Source: Candidatus Burkholderia humilis
GTDB taxonomy: Bacteria > Pseudomonadota > Gammaproteobacteria > Burkholderiales > Burkholderiaceae
Length of the DNA stretch: 64,000 bases
Assembly: GCA_001184405.1 (NCBI GenBank)
Contig: LFMX01000007.1
Span: 42,704 to 106,703, forward strand
Direction: 5' to 3'
Shown piece by piece: positions 48,627-58,264 of this stretch. The position numbers and the translations under genes are program-made. How positions within the stretch are numbered: position 1 is the first letter of the stretch; each line of letters begins with the position of its first letter. Under the pieces are notes generated by a model. The model was not told the origin of the DNA, did no database searches, and saw nothing but the letters and a program-made list of their open reading frames with translations.

Positions 48627-49255
48627 TCAACGCCACGCGTCGACGATCACGCGCTTGAGAATATGCAGCTTGCGATGGAAAAAGTGCTCGCCGCCAGGAA
48701 TCACGACGACGGGCAATTCCTGCGGACGCGCCCAGTCGTAGACCGATTGAATGGGCACGGTGTCATCCACTTCGCCGTGAATGACGAGCGTGTTTTCCGG
48801 CACCGTCGCGACTTCCCAGCGGCTCGCCGCCGTGCCGACGAACGCCATGCGCTCGATCGTCTTGCCCGCGTCGAGCAGGCGTTTGGCGACATGCGACAGC
48901 ACGAACGTGCCGAACGAAAAGCCTGCGAGCACGAGCGGCGCATCCGCTTGACCGGGTTGTGCGCGCATGTGATCGATCAGCGCGAGCAAATCATCCTGTT
49001 CGCCGATGCCCCGTTGTCATGCTCGCCCGCCGTTTCGCCGACGCCGCGAAAATTCGAGCGATACGTCGTGTAGCCGAACTGCACGAAAGTGCGCGCGAGC
49101 GTCTGCGCGACCTTGTTGTCCATCGTGCCGCCGAACAGCGGATGCGGATGCGCGACGAGCGCGATTTGACCACTGCCGGCATCGCTTTTATCGAGCGCGC
49201 ATTCGATCTTGCCGACCGGCCCGTCGATGAGAAATTTTTCGGTCTGCGCGTTCAT
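48627..49255 (-). pseudogene. Alpha/beta-hydrolase (dienelactone-hydrolase-like), one frameshift
   Basis: N-terminal part to GYTTYRSNFRGVGETAGEHD, then a break near 49,010. It continues with DDLLALIDHMRAQPGQADAP, the nucleophile serine in VLAGFSFGTFVLS (GxSxG), VIHGEVDDTVPIQSVYDWAR and the histidine in GGEHFFHRKL. Length of both parts is normal for this family (about 210 residues), whose substrate is unknown. It overlaps the upstream ferredoxin gene by 4 bp. Confidence 0.82.
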
Positions 49256-49581
49256 ACGGGTTGATCGATCAGAAGACGTTCGACGATCTTGCCGTTGGCG
49301 AGATGCGAATCCACGATTTCGTCGATGTCGGTTTCATCGACATACGTGTACCACGTGCCTTCCGGATACACGACGACGACCGGCCCGAGTTCGCAGCGGT
49401 CCAGACACCCCGCCTTGTTGATGCGCACCTTGCCTTCGCCCGCCAGGCCCAGTTGCTTCACGCGCTTTTTCGCGTGCTCCTGCATGGCCTGCGCGTTGCA
49501 GTTCGCGCAGCTCGGACGCGTGGCGTCGGCATCGCGCTGATTCAGGCAGAAGAACACGTGATACTTGTAGAAGGAATCCAT
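49252..49581 (-). CDS. Thioredoxin-like [2Fe-2S] ferredoxin
   Basis: 109 residues with the four-cysteine arrangement of the NuoE-like ferredoxins. The first cysteine is in YHVFFCLNQRD, followed by CANC and then KAGCLDRCELGPVVVVYPEG. Probably an electron carrier; partner unknown. It is the first gene of a pair with the hydrolase, and the overlap suggests translational coupling. Intact. Confidence 0.82.
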   Translation of the reverse strand: MDSFYKYHVFFCLNQRDADATRPSCANCNAQAMQEHAKKRVKQLGLAGEGKVRINKAGCLDRCELGPVVVVYPEGTWYTYVDETDIDEIVDSHLANGKIVERLLIDQPV

Positions 49582-49646
49582 GACGTCGTGGGGAATCAGT
49601 ATCGGTCGATTATAACGAGCGGTGTTTATGCCTGCCGTTCAGCCTT

Positions 49647-50807
49647 TTATCCGCGTTTTGCGCGCCTGCGCGCAAGCCACGCATGCTCCGCGAACGACGC
49701 GAGCCAGCCGAGCGCGGCATACGGCCAGACCCACGCGAGCCAGTCCAGCAAGCCGTTGAAGTGCAGATAACGCCCCTGCCGCCAGTCCGCGAGCACGATA
49801 TCGAAATACGGATTCACCGGCAGCAGATTCGACAGCACAAGCGCGACGACCAGCGCCCCGCCCGCCAGCGACGCCCGCAGCCCGCGCGGCAGCGACACCG
49901 ACAACACGCCCGCCACCGTGCCGATCGCGATGCCTTCGCGCGCGCCGTCCGTCGCCCAATCGAAGAAGAGGCCCGAGCGCGACTGCATGAACGTGACGCC
50001 CGCCTTCGCGAGCAGCGTCGTCAGCACGAGACCGATCATCAAACGAATGCGCGGTGCGCGCTCGCGCGTGAGCAAGGTGGCGAGCACGAGCACCGCAAAC
50101 AGATTCGTCGAGGTGATCAGCGCTTCCCACGAATCGTCCGGCAACAGCGCGTTCAGTTGATCCGGCCAGCTTTCGATGTCCCACGCAGCGGGCACCCAGA
50201 CGAGGATCGCGTCCTGCATGGCGGGATCGAGCATGTCCCACAGCACGTGCGGCAAGTTGTCGCCGCCGAACAGATGCGGCGCGGGAAACATCGCCGCGAA
50301 CGGCCACAGCGCGCTCAAACCGATGACGTACGCCGCGTCGCGCTCGAACCACGCGAAGCGCATGCGCCGCAGCAAACCGCGATCGAGCAGCGCACTCGTC
50401 GCAGGCGCGATCAGCACGCCGCCGACGAGCGCGCCGAACGCATTCGCGGCGAGATCGAGATTCGATGCCACGCGCGTCGGCAGATACGTCTGGATCGCTT
50501 CCATCGCGCCGGAGAGCAGCGCCCCGCCGATGAGCGCCGCGCACACCGCGAGCGTGCTGCGCCAGCGCGGATACAGCGCGAGCACGATCAGCGCGCCGAG
50601 CGGCATATAGCCGAGCACGTTGGTGACGACATCGAACACGGTGAGATATTGCGGAATCGGGTCGGTGAGATACGCGAACGGGCCGAGTCCGAGCGAGCGC
50701 CAACCCGAAAACGGATATAGCGATCCATAGACGACGAGCGCCGCATACGCGGCGAGCGCCTGTCGCGAAAACGCCGACGGGCGGCGCTGCCATTGCTTGA
50801 TCGTCAT
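49647..50807 (-). CDS. VanZ-like membrane protein
   Basis: 386 residues with about ten hydrophobic segments. The VanZ-like signature is in the N-terminal half (TVFDVVTNVLGYMPLGALIV, then GGALLSGAMEAIQTYLPTRV with ASNLDLAANAFGALVGG). The C-terminal half is an additional membrane domain. Function unknown outside VanZ of glycopeptide resistance, to which it is only distantly related. It follows the lipid-transport genes on the same strand 10 bp away. Intact. Confidence 0.75.
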   Translation of the reverse strand: MTIKQWQRRPSAFSRQALAAYAALVVYGSLYPFSGWRSLGLGPFAYLTDPIPQYLTVFDVVTNVLGYMPLGALIVLALYPRWRSTLAVCAALIGGALLSGAMEAIQTYLPTRVASNLDLAANAFGALVGGVLIAPATSALLDRGLLRRMRFAWFERDAAYVIGLSALWPFAAMFPAPHLFGGDNLPHVLWDMLDPAMQDAILVWVPAAWDIESWPDQLNALLPDDSWEALITSTNLFAVLVLATLLTRERAPRIRLMIGLVLTTLLAKAGVTFMQSRSGLFFDWATDGAREGIAIGTVAGVLSVSLPRGLRASLAGGALVVALVLSNLLPVNPYFDIVLADWRQGRYLHFNGLLDWLAWVWPYAALGWLASFAEHAWLARRRAKRG

Positions 50808-50817
50808 CGATCCGATG

Positions 50818-51444
50818 TTATTGCGCCGCAGTCAGCGGTTGAACGGCGAACCATGCGCTCAATTGCGCAATCAGATCATCCGATGCATCCGCGAGCGAGC
50901 GCGCACCGCCCGCCGCATCGCTCGATGGCGCGTTGGCTTTCGCCGCGAACGACCGCTGGCCGATCACGCGGCCCTGCTGCGTGAGCGTCGCGCGCGCAGC
51001 GACGACGCCGTGGCTTTGCTGAGGCGCATCGAAATCCTGCTCGAAGCTGGTCAACTCCACTTCGAGCAAGGGCGCGGCGCGCACCGGGTCCGCGCCGGAG
51101 AGAATCGGGCCGCGCGCGGCGAGCGCTTCGCGCAGGCGTTGCGTGAACAGTTGCGCGGGCGGCATCGTCCAGTGACTGGTGGAATAGCTGCCGGTGCGCT
51201 GGGCATCGACATAAGTGAGGCGATAGATAAACGCGTCGGTTTCCAGATTGCGCGGCGCGCTCACGGCGAGCACTTTGACGGGCCGCATCGGCGCGGCATT
51301 GTTCGATGCGTTCGCGGTGGGCGTCGCGCCGAGGTCGTAGCGCGCGTTGGGCGTCGCCTGCGGATTCGACGCGCAGCCGGTCAGTATCGCGACGCCCGCG
51401 AGCGCGCATGCCGCGATCCATCCTTTGATTTCTTTCGTTAGCAT
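50818..51444 (-). CDS. ABC-transport auxiliary lipoprotein (PqiC-like)
   Basis: 208 residues with a lipoprotein signal (ACALAGVAILTGC, lipobox LTGC). The body resembles the ABC_trans_aux family: VKVLAVSAPRNLETDAFIYR, then LLEVELTSFEQDFDAPQQSH. In MCE-type lipid transport operons this periplasmic lipoprotein contacts the outer membrane. It is 16 bp past the MCE gene. Intact. Confidence 0.8.
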   Translation of the reverse strand: MLTKEIKGWIAACALAGVAILTGCASNPQATPNARYDLGATPTANASNNAAPMRPVKVLAVSAPRNLETDAFIYRLTYVDAQRTGSYSTSHWTMPPAQLFTQRLREALAARGPILSGADPVRAAPLLEVELTSFEQDFDAPQQSHGVVAARATLTQQGRVIGQRSFAAKANAPSSDAAGGARSLADASDDLIAQLSAWFAVQPLTAAQ

Positions 51445-51459
51445 CTTCGTTCTCTTCGA

Positions 51460-52417
51460 TCAATGCGCCGGCTGCGCGGGCCACGCAAAGCCCGGCTCGC
51501 CCGGCCCCGGCGTCTGCTGCGGCGCGCCGAACAGCACGCTACGCGGATTGGTGCTGAAGGCATCGGCGGCGCGATCGACTGCGCGCCGCGCTGCCGACAT
51601 CATCGTCGAGCGAATAGAGACGCGGCAACGCCTCGAAGCCCACGCGCGCCGTCACGAAACGCAGCGATTCGTTCATGTCCGTGAGCGCCGTGCTCGCGTC
51701 TTGCGCCGCCTTGCCGGCCTTGTTCAGATTCGTCACGAACGGGCCGTCCGGGCGATTCAGGTTCTGCACGAGCTGATTGGTCGAGGCGAGCATCGTGTCG
51801 AGTTGCTTGAGCGTCTTCGGCAACTGCGCCGTCGCGGGCGACACCTGACTCGCGAGCATCGCGATGCCATCGGCCGCGCCTTTCAGGCTCCTGGTCGTAT
51901 CCATCAACTGATTGCGCACGTCGTCGGAGAGGAACTTGTCGGCGTCTTCGGACAGGCGCTCGAACTTGCGCAGAATCACGTCGCCGCGTTCATGCAATTG
52001 CTCGAAAAGACCGGGACGCATCGGCACTTCGGCGACGTGTTGTATCGACGATGCCAGCGCTTCCGTATTCTTGCCCGTATCGTCGAGCTGCACGAACGCA
52101 ATGCCCGTCACGCCCTGAAAGCCGAGCGTGGCGAACGTGGAATGCGTCATCGGCGCGTTCTTGTCGACGAGAATGCGGATGCGGATTTGCCCCGGATGCG
52201 ACTTGTCGAAGCGAATCGATTCCACCTTGCCGACGCCGAGTCCGCGATAACGCACGGCAGCATCGGTGAACAAGCCCGTCACGTTAGTGCGCGCGATCAG
52301 GTCGTACGGCACGCGCACCGTGCGATCGACGTTGAAGAAGAACACGGCGAACGCGATGGCCAGCACCAGAACGATCGTGAACAGCCCGGTCCAGAACGCG
52401 TGTGATTTGTTTTCCAT
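51460..52417 (-). pseudogene. MCE-domain lipid-transport protein (MlaD-like), 3' frameshift
   Basis: One N-terminal membrane helix (FWTGLFTIVLVLAIAFAVFF), an MCE domain at about 38-115 (VTGLFTDAAVRYRGLGVGKV, and TLGFQGVTGIAFVQLD) and a long helical tail that forms the substrate tunnel. A one-base shift near 51,595 changes the last 45 residues; the original end (NPRSVLFGAPQQTPGPGEPG, stop at 51,460) is in another frame. As only the C-terminal tail is affected, the protein could retain partial function. Confidence 0.8.
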
Positions 52418-52479
52418 CGGCAGGTTCCTTCGTCTTTGCGGCTTCGGCCTTCAGGCCACGCGATGCGCTACTTGTCGAG

Positions 52480-53355
52480 CTATTTGTTGACCGTGATCGG
52501 CGCGTCTTCGAGCGCGGCCGGCGGCAGCTTGCGCGCCGATCGGCGGGCAGCGCCTGCAACGCGCGGCGGCCGCGTCGTCCCAGAAAATATTCGCGGATGA
52601 ACGGATGATCCACCGCGCACGCTTCCTCCACGGGCGCGGCGACCAGCACGCGATGCTCCGCCAGCACGGCTATGCGCGTGGACAGCGCGACCATCGTATC
52701 GAGATCGTGCGTGACGAGCACGACGGTCAACCCAAGCGCGCGATGCAGCGTGGCGATCAGATCGACGAATTCATCCGATGCCTTCGGGTCGAGTCCGGCC
52801 GTGGGTTCATCGAGAAAAAGCAGTTCGGGTTCGAGCGCAATCGCCCGCGCGATGCCCACGCGCTTGACCATGCCGCCCGACAGCGCCGACGGCATCTTGC
52901 TCGCGTGCTTGCACGACAGCCCGACCATTTCGAGTTTCAGCATGACGAACTCGCGGATCAGATCCTCGGGAATCTTGCCGAGTTCGCGAAACGGCTGCGC
53001 GATGTTGTCGTACACCGTCAGCGACGAAAAGAGTGCGCCTTGCTGAAACATCATGCCGGAGCGCGTGCGCAGCATCTTGGCGGTTTCTTCGTCCATGCGC
53101 GCCCATTCTTCCCCGAGCACGCGAATGGTGCCCGATGTCGGCGACTCGAGCCCGAGCATTTGACGCACAAGCGTGGTTTTTCCGGAACCCGAACCGCCGA
53201 GCAACACGACGATTTCACCGCACCGCACTTCGAGATTCAGATGCTCGTGGATGACCATGCTGCCGTAACGCTTGGTGAGATCGCGCACTTCGATCACCGG
53301 CTCCGCGATGAGCGGCGGCGGCTGATGGCGAACGGCAGTGGCGAGCGTCGTCGAC
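52480..53355 (-). pseudogene. ABC-transporter ATPase (MlaF-like), 3'-end frameshift
   Basis: The nucleotide-binding domain is complete: Walker A LLGGSGSGKTTLVRQ (about 52-66), signature LSGGMVKRVGIARAIA, Walker B LLFLDEPTAGLDP and the switch histidine in VLVTHDLDTM. A one-base shift near 52,545 affects only the last 20 residues (original end KLPPAALEDAPITVNK, stop at 52,480); in the present frame the product would read on past the MCE start. The core is likely functional. Confidence 0.8.
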
Positions 53356-53365
53356 ATGATGGTGT

Positions 53366-54488
53366 TTAAAGGCCCACGTTCTGGAAAAGGATCGCGAACA
53401 CAGCGTCCGCGAGAATGACGACGGTAATCGACGTGACGACGGAAGTCGTCGTGCCTTCGCCGAGACTCTGCGAATTCGCCTTGATGCGAAAGCCGAAGTG
53501 ACACGCGGTCAGCGCGATCAGCATGCCGAACACGATGCCCTTGCCGAGCCCGATCCACAAGTTCGCGATCGGCACCACGCCAGGCAGCGAGCGAATAAAG
53601 AACGACATATCGATCGACAACACGAGCTTCGCCGCGAGTGCGCCGCCCAAAAGCGCGATGATATTCGTCCACATGACGAGCAGCGGCATCGCAATGCCGA
53701 GCGCGATCACGCGCGGCAGCACGAGCCGCAAGCCGTGCGGAATGCCCATGACCTGCATGGCGTCGAGTTCTTCGGTGACGCGCATCACGCCGATCTGCGC
53801 GGTGATCGCGGAACCCGAGCGTCCGGCGACGAGAATCGCCGAGAGCACCGGACCGAGCTCGCGAATCACCGACAGCCCGAGAATATTCACGATGTACTGG
53901 TTCGCGCCGAACATGCGCAACTGCTGCGCCGACAGATAACTCAGCACGGATGCCGATCAGAAACGCGACGAGCGCGGTGATCGCGAGCGCCTGCGCGCCG
54001 GCGCTGTAGATATTGGCGGAAATTTCAGTCCACGGAATGCGCTGCGGACGGCGCACGAGGCTGAAGAGATCGAGCATGAAGGCGCCGAACATCGACAGGC
54101 CGCCGTACAGGTGATCGAAGAACGAGAAGATGAGCTGACCGAGCCGCGTGACGGGATCGATGCGATCGACGGGTTCGGGTTCTTCGCGTTCGGCATCGAG
54201 CAGCGCGACGCGCTCGAAGATTTCGCGCTGCGTATCCGACAGTTCGATTTCGGCGGACATGCGCCGGCCCCAGATGCGCCACAACGCCTGACCGCCGACG
54301 TGATCGAGCCGTTCGATATCGACGAGATTCCAACGGCTGATCGCCTCCCGGCCGATGGCGCGCAGCCGTCGCGTGACACCGCTTTTCGCGCGATCACGGG
54401 CGAGCGCCGTCCACTGGCCCGAAAGCCGGACGACCTTGCCTTGCTGACCGGCTTCCACTCTCAGGCGCGGCAGCGTGTCGAAGTCCAA
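53366..54488 (-). pseudogene. ABC-transporter permease (MlaE-like) with N-terminal STAS-like part, one frameshift
   Basis: The N-terminal 110 residues are STAS-like (TLPRLRVEAGQQGKVVRLSG). The permease part follows (FSFFDHLYGGLSMFGAFMLD), and near 53,950 the frame is shifted by one base. The rest is well conserved (NILGLSVIRELGPVLSAILV, GRSGSAITAQIGVMRVTEEL, DAMQVMGIPHGLRLVLPRVI). MlaE-type permeases form a complex with the ATPase and MCE protein to move phospholipids between membranes. The operon order permease-ATPase-MCE-lipoprotein is complete but damaged in three genes. Confidence 0.82.
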
Positions 54489-54661
54489 GGATCTTGGCGC
54501 GATGGGCGCGGTTAAGGGGGAAAGGACATTCTAGCGGAGGTTGGTTTGGGGGCACGGGGTGGACGTCCGATGCGATTGAGCGCAAAGGATCGGAAAAATC
54601 GCCTTGCGGAGCACTTTTGGCGGCGCGCTATGATGAACTCATCGACTACGGTTCAACTGAA

Positions 54662-54853
54662 ATGGCTAAACGACTCGATCCCCTTATTTCCGAATTCGAT
54701 ACATTCGAAGACGCCGAGCGTTACGACGAATGGTTTCGTGCCGAGGTGGAAGCCTCGCTGTCCGATCCATCGCCCTGTATTCCGCACGATCAGGTCATGG
54801 CAGAAATGGAAGACCTGATCGAGGCAAAGCGGAAGGCGCGCCATGATCGTTGA
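54662..54853 (+). CDS. Antitoxin of a type II toxin-antitoxin pair (RelB/ParD-like)
   Basis: 63 residues, acidic with a helical middle (FDTFEDAERYDEWFRAEVEA) and a basic end (EAKRKARHDR). It overlaps the toxin gene by 11 bp, the standard coupling of antitoxin and toxin. The start MAKRLDPLIS at 54,662 is chosen because the upstream sequence has no coding character. It shows the short antitoxin motif seen before ParE/RelE toxins. Intact. Confidence 0.78.
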   Translation: MAKRLDPLISEFDTFEDAERYDEWFRAEVEASLSDPSPCIPHDQVMAEMEDLIEAKRKARHDR

Positions 54854-55133
54854 GTGGCATCCGCGTGCCCCTAAGCGGCTGCGGCAGATTTACGAATACA
54901 TCGAAGAACACAATCCACACGCGGCGGAGGACATTTTCAGGCAGGTCAGCGAGGCCGTAATGACGCTTGCCGAAAGTCCACGACTTTATCGGCTCGGACG
55001 TATCGAAGGCACGCGCGAGATGATCGTTCATCCGAATTATCTTGTCGTCTATAGCGTGACGGATCGAGTCACCGTTTTGAACGTGCTGCATACGCGGCGA
55101 CGTTTTCCGTTAGATGAGGGATTTGAATGTTGA
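54843..55133 (+). CDS. ParE/RelE-family toxin
   Basis: 96 residues with the RelE/ParE fold: VEWHPRAPKRLRQIYEYIEE (first helix), EDIFRQVSEAVMTLAESPRL, YRLGRIEGTREMIVHPNYLV (the conserved R-E-x4-PNYLV region) and VYSVTDRVTVLNVLHTRRRF. These residues fit a ParE-like toxin that poisons gyrase, or a RelE-like mRNA endonuclease; the Phe/Trp-type end favours the ParE subgroup. The start of the next gene overlaps its end. Intact. Confidence 0.85.
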   Translation: MIVEWHPRAPKRLRQIYEYIEEHNPHAAEDIFRQVSEAVMTLAESPRLYRLGRIEGTREMIVHPNYLVVYSVTDRVTVLNVLHTRRRFPLDEGFEC

Positions 55134-55399
55134 TACGCCGAGGTGTTACGTCGCGCTCAATCGCGGATTCCGAGCGAGAGTTCATACGCGAGGCGCAGGA
55201 ATGTTTCGTCCGCGCGTGCTGCGACGCAGGTCTGACTCGCGCACAACTCGCCGAATGAATGGGTACGACGCAATCCGTCGTCTCATGGATTGAAGACTCG
55301 CTCGGAAGCAAGAAGCGCTCACCACGGATCTCCACGCTTTCCCGGTATGCGAAGGCCTGCGGCACGACTTTGCTCATCTCAATCGATGAATCTTTGTGA
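55127..55399 (+). pseudogene. XRE-family regulator with an internal stop
   Basis: The frame of 90 codons opens with ATG overlapping the toxin stop (7 bp). It reads RACCDAGLTRAQLAE, then TGA (55,256-55,258) where LAERMGTTQSVVSWIE would give an ordinary helix-turn-helix. It ends with RISTLSRYAKACGTTLLISI, a typical end of HigA/XRE regulators. A CGA-to-TGA change explains the stop. Third gene of the toxin-antitoxin locus, probably a transcriptional regulator of it. Confidence 0.75.
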
Positions 55400-55471
55400 G
55401 GCCGGGATCAACTGCGGCGGGGCTCTTTATGGCACCGCAAGCCATGCATTCGCCCCGCTACAATACCCGCC

Positions 55472-56058
55472 ATGACCTCACCGCCTACTTTCGCTCCCGA
55501 CGCCCCCTGGCGCATCGACCGCAATCGGCTCGCGACATTGGCCGAGCGGCCCGTCCACGACTGGACCATCGAGATCGTCGATGAAACCGGCTCCACCAAT
55601 GCCGATCTGATGACGCACATGCGCGCGCTGCCGCGTGACATCGCGCAGCACGATACGCCCGCGCCGATCGCGCGCGTCGCGTATTTGCAGACGGCCGGGC
55701 GCGGCCGGCGCGGCCGCGCGTGGCTCGCGGAGCCGGGCAATGCGCTGCTGATGTCGGTCGGCTGCGTGTTGAAGCGCCCGATCGAAGGGCTGTCGGGCCT
55801 GAGCCTTGCTATCGGCACGACGGTGCTCGACGCGCTCGGGCGTCTGCCGCTCACGCCGTCCGCGCGCCCCGCGCTGAAGTGGCCCAACGACGTCCTGCTC
55901 GATGACGGCAAGCTCGCCGGCATCCTGATCGAAACGGCGTGGAATGCGCCGGGTGCCACCGCCGTGGTGATCGGCATCGGCATGAATCTGCATGGCGCGG
56001 AGGAACTCGCCACGCAAGTCGACGACGCGAACCGCCAAAGCGCGCCGACGCTTCCGGG
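55472..56058 (+). pseudogene. birA: Biotin protein ligase BirA, 3' end replaced
   Basis: The catalytic domain starts normally (WTIEIVDETGSTNADLMTHM) and has the biotinoyl-AMP loop (QTAGRGRRGRAWLAEPGNAL) and [20 protein letters not shown]. After [17 protein letters not shown] the sequence becomes the reverse complement of sdhA. About 100 C-terminal residues are lost. BirA attaches biotin to acetyl-CoA carboxylase and is normally essential, so another copy must exist if the junction is real. Upstream the TA genes end 73 bp before. Confidence 0.82.
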
Positions 56059-56059
56059 C

Positions 56060-56441
56060 ATGCCCCACCGAACGGACGCTGATAGATCGTGCCATCCGGA
56101 TTGCGGTCGAACGGCATGCCCATGTGTTCGAGTTCGTACACCGCATTCGGCGCTTCACGACACATGAACTCGATCGCATCCTGATCGCCGAGCCAGTCGG
56201 AACCTTTGATGGTGTCGTAGAAGTGATAGTGCCAGTTGTCTTCGCTCATATTGCCAAGCGATGCACCAATACCACCTTGTGCAGCCACCGTGTGCGAGCG
56301 CGTCGGAAACACCTTCGACAACACCGCGGCGGACAGGCCCGCACGAGCGAGTTGCAGCGATGCGCGCATGCCCGATCCGCCCGCGCCGACGATCACCACG
56401 TCAAACCGACGACGCGGCAGGGAAGTCTTGATTGCAGCCAT
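56060..56441 (-). pseudogene. sdhA: Succinate dehydrogenase flavoprotein SdhA, N-terminal part only
   Basis: The start [20 protein letters not shown] and the FAD-binding segment ([40 protein letters not shown] with the flavin-attachment histidine) are normal to [16 protein letters not shown]. The gene is then cut at the junction with birA. About 460 residues, including the substrate site, and the following sdhB are not in the window. It lies 5 bp after sdhD in the usual operon. Loss of SdhA would break the TCA cycle. Confidence 0.85.
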
Positions 56442-56446
56442 GTTCT

Positions 56447-56815
56447 TTAAACTCTCCAGAGAATCTGTGCAGCGTAGCCGGCGCATCCGACGAGCCAGAC
56501 GATCGTGAGCACTTGCAGCAACAAGCGCAGACCCATCGGCTTGACATAGTCCATCCAGATGTCGCGAATGCCGACCCACGCGTGGTAGAACAGGCTAAGC
56601 AACGTGACGAAAGTAGCGAGTTTCATCCACTGGGTCGCGAAAATACCGGCCCAGCCTTCATACGAGAAGTTGTGCGCTGCGAAGAACCAGAAGAGAAGAA
56701 TGAGCGTGTACACGGCCATCACGACCGCGGTGATGCGTTGCGCGAGCCAGTCACGCAAACCGTAATGCGCGCCGACAACCAGACGCTTCGAGCCGACTCT
56801 GTTTTGCGTTGCCAT
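56447..56815 (-). CDS. sdhD: Succinate dehydrogenase membrane anchor SdhD
   Basis: 122 residues with three membrane helices (about 25-45, 60-80, 98-118) and the family pattern [20 protein letters not shown], including the conserved S/R-R-x-T region, then [20 protein letters not shown] with the heme/quinone-site histidine and aspartate-tyrosine. It lies 2 bp after sdhC. Intact. Confidence 0.92.
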   Translation of the reverse strand: MATQNRVGSKRLVVGAHYGLRDWLAQRITAVVMAVYTLILLFWFFAAHNFSYEGWAGIFATQWMKLATFVTLLSLFYHAWVGIRDIWMDYVKPMGLRLLLQVLTIVWLVGCAGYAAQILWRV

Positions 56816-56817
56816 GT

Positions 56818-57228
56818 TTAGAACACTCCGAAGATCTTGAGGGCCATCGCGAGCGTGAGCAATAGCGAAACGATCAGCACGACGAGCGCGGTCTGTTTGC
56901 CGCCTTCCTTATTCACTGCGATGTGCGTATCGAGCAAGAGAAAACGAATGCCCGCGCAGAAGTGATGCAGATACGCCCACGACAGCACGAACATAATGAT
57001 CTTGACGATGGGGTTGGCCAGGAAGCCCTTGAACGCGTCGAAGCTGATTTCCGACGTCAGGCTCTGATCGAGCAGATACAGGATGAACGGCAACGAGATG
57101 AACAGCAGCAAGCCGCTCACGCGATGCAGAATCGATACCTTGCCCGCGAGCGGCAAGCGATACTGCGATAGTTGGCCGATCCCGATGTTCCGGTACTCGG
57201 GCCTTGGTTTTTTTACGGCTTCAGCCAT
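56818..57228 (-). CDS. sdhC: Succinate dehydrogenase cytochrome b556 subunit SdhC
   Basis: 136 residues (start at 57,228; four more codons upstream also possible). It shows the SdhC motif LSQYRLPLAGKVSILHRVSG (quinone-site Ser/Arg) and WAYLHHFCAGIRFLLLDTHI with the heme b histidine. Three membrane helices. First gene of the sdhCDA operon, downstream of gntR on the same strand. Intact. Confidence 0.92.
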   Translation of the reverse strand: MAEAVKKPRPEYRNIGIGQLSQYRLPLAGKVSILHRVSGLLLFISLPFILYLLDQSLTSEISFDAFKGFLANPIVKIIMFVLSWAYLHHFCAGIRFLLLDTHIAVNKEGGKQTALVVLIVSLLLTLAMALKIFGVF

Positions 57229-57398
57229 GCTAGACTCCAACTTGTTAATACACTAACCTTCAATTTTATCGCCTTTTCTTTTCGCGCTGCAGCGAAATGC
57301 CTCAGAAGAGACTGTTGCCCTGTTCGCGAAAATGACTTAGCGCAAGCGCGGGCGGCGGACACCTCAGCCGATGCCCGCCGCCCGCGTCCTTCTTTCGT

Positions 57399-58187
57399 TC
57401 AACTCAAGTCGTTTTGATAGTAGTAGCCGGTCGTCACATACCAGCCTCGCCGCACTTCCACGGGGCGATCGCCGTAGGTGTACGATACCCGCTCGACCGA
57501 CAAGAGCGGAAAACCCGGCGCAACATCAAGCAGTTGCGCGACGGGTTCATCGGCGGCGACGGCACGAATCTTTTCCGTCGCGCGGATCATGCGCGTGCCG
57601 AACTCCGTCTCGAACATCGCGTAGAGCGGGCCTTTGTACTCGGCGAGTCTTTCTGCCGTCAGGCCGCGAAATACTGCGCCGGGCAGCCAGATCTCATCGA
57701 ATACGGTGGTGACGCCATCAAACTGCAATAAACGCTTGATAAGAACAACCGGATCGGCGGGCTTCAAATCGAGTTGCCACGCGATCTCGGCGGGCGCGCG
57801 CAGGCGCTTGCATTCGAGCAGGCGGCTGACGTGAGGATGAACGTCGCCGTCGTCGGGCAACAGTCGCAGGAAACGGAACTGGACGCGATCTTCATTGTGC
57901 GTCGCAACGAACGTGCCTTTACCCTGACGGCGCACGAGAAGATTGTCGGCGGCAAGTTCGTCGATGGCCTTGCGGACGGTGCCCTGACTCACCTTGTAGC
58001 GCGCGGCCAGTTCGACTTCGCTCGGAATGATTTCGCCGGGCTTCCATTTGCCGGATTCGAGGCCCTGCGTGATGAGCGCTTTGATCTGCTGATACAGCGG
58101 GCTGAACGTCGGCGACGGCGCGCTCGCGGGCTCAGCAGCGCCTGCGCTGCCGTTCGGGGTCGTGGTGCTTGCCGGGTTGGAATTCAT
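57399..58187 (-). CDS. GntR/HutC-family regulator of the sdh locus
   Basis: 262 residues. After a low-complexity N-terminus comes the winged helix (IIPSEVELAARYKVSQGTVR, then KAIDELAADNLLVRRQGKGT) and a UTRA effector domain (FEWFGTR-like FETEFGTRMIRATEKIRAVA). Next to sdhCDA and mdh it probably controls TCA-cycle genes in response to a metabolite. An inverted repeat 53 bp upstream of its start is the likely operator. Intact. Confidence 0.88.
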   Translation of the reverse strand: MNSNPASTTTPNGSAGAAEPASAPSPTFSPLYQQIKALITQGLESGKWKPGEIIPSEVELAARYKVSQGTVRKAIDELAADNLLVRRQGKGTFVATHNEDRVQFRFLRLLPDDGDVHPHVSRLLECKRLRAPAEIAWQLDLKPADPVVLIKRLLQFDGVTTVFDEIWLPGAVFRGLTAERLAEYKGPLYAMFETEFGTRMIRATEKIRAVAADEPVAQLLDVAPGFPLLSVERVSYTYGDRPVEVRRGWYVTTGYYYQNDLS

Positions 58188-58240
58188 GCCGCGCATTTCA
58201 ACACAAGGCCCTCTGCGCGTCCAGAGTTTTCCCGACGATT

Positions 58241-58264
58241 CTTATGTCTTATATAACACATAAG
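58241..58264. promoter_or_regulatory. Inverted repeat upstream of gntR, likely operator
   Basis: CTTATGT and ACATAAG flank the near-palindrome GTCTTATATAACAC (GT-S-TTATATAA-S-AC). The AT-rich palindrome also looks like a -10 region, so binding here could directly block the promoter. GntR/HutC operators often have this GT-N-TA-N-AC kind of symmetry. Binding is inferred. Confidence 0.55.
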
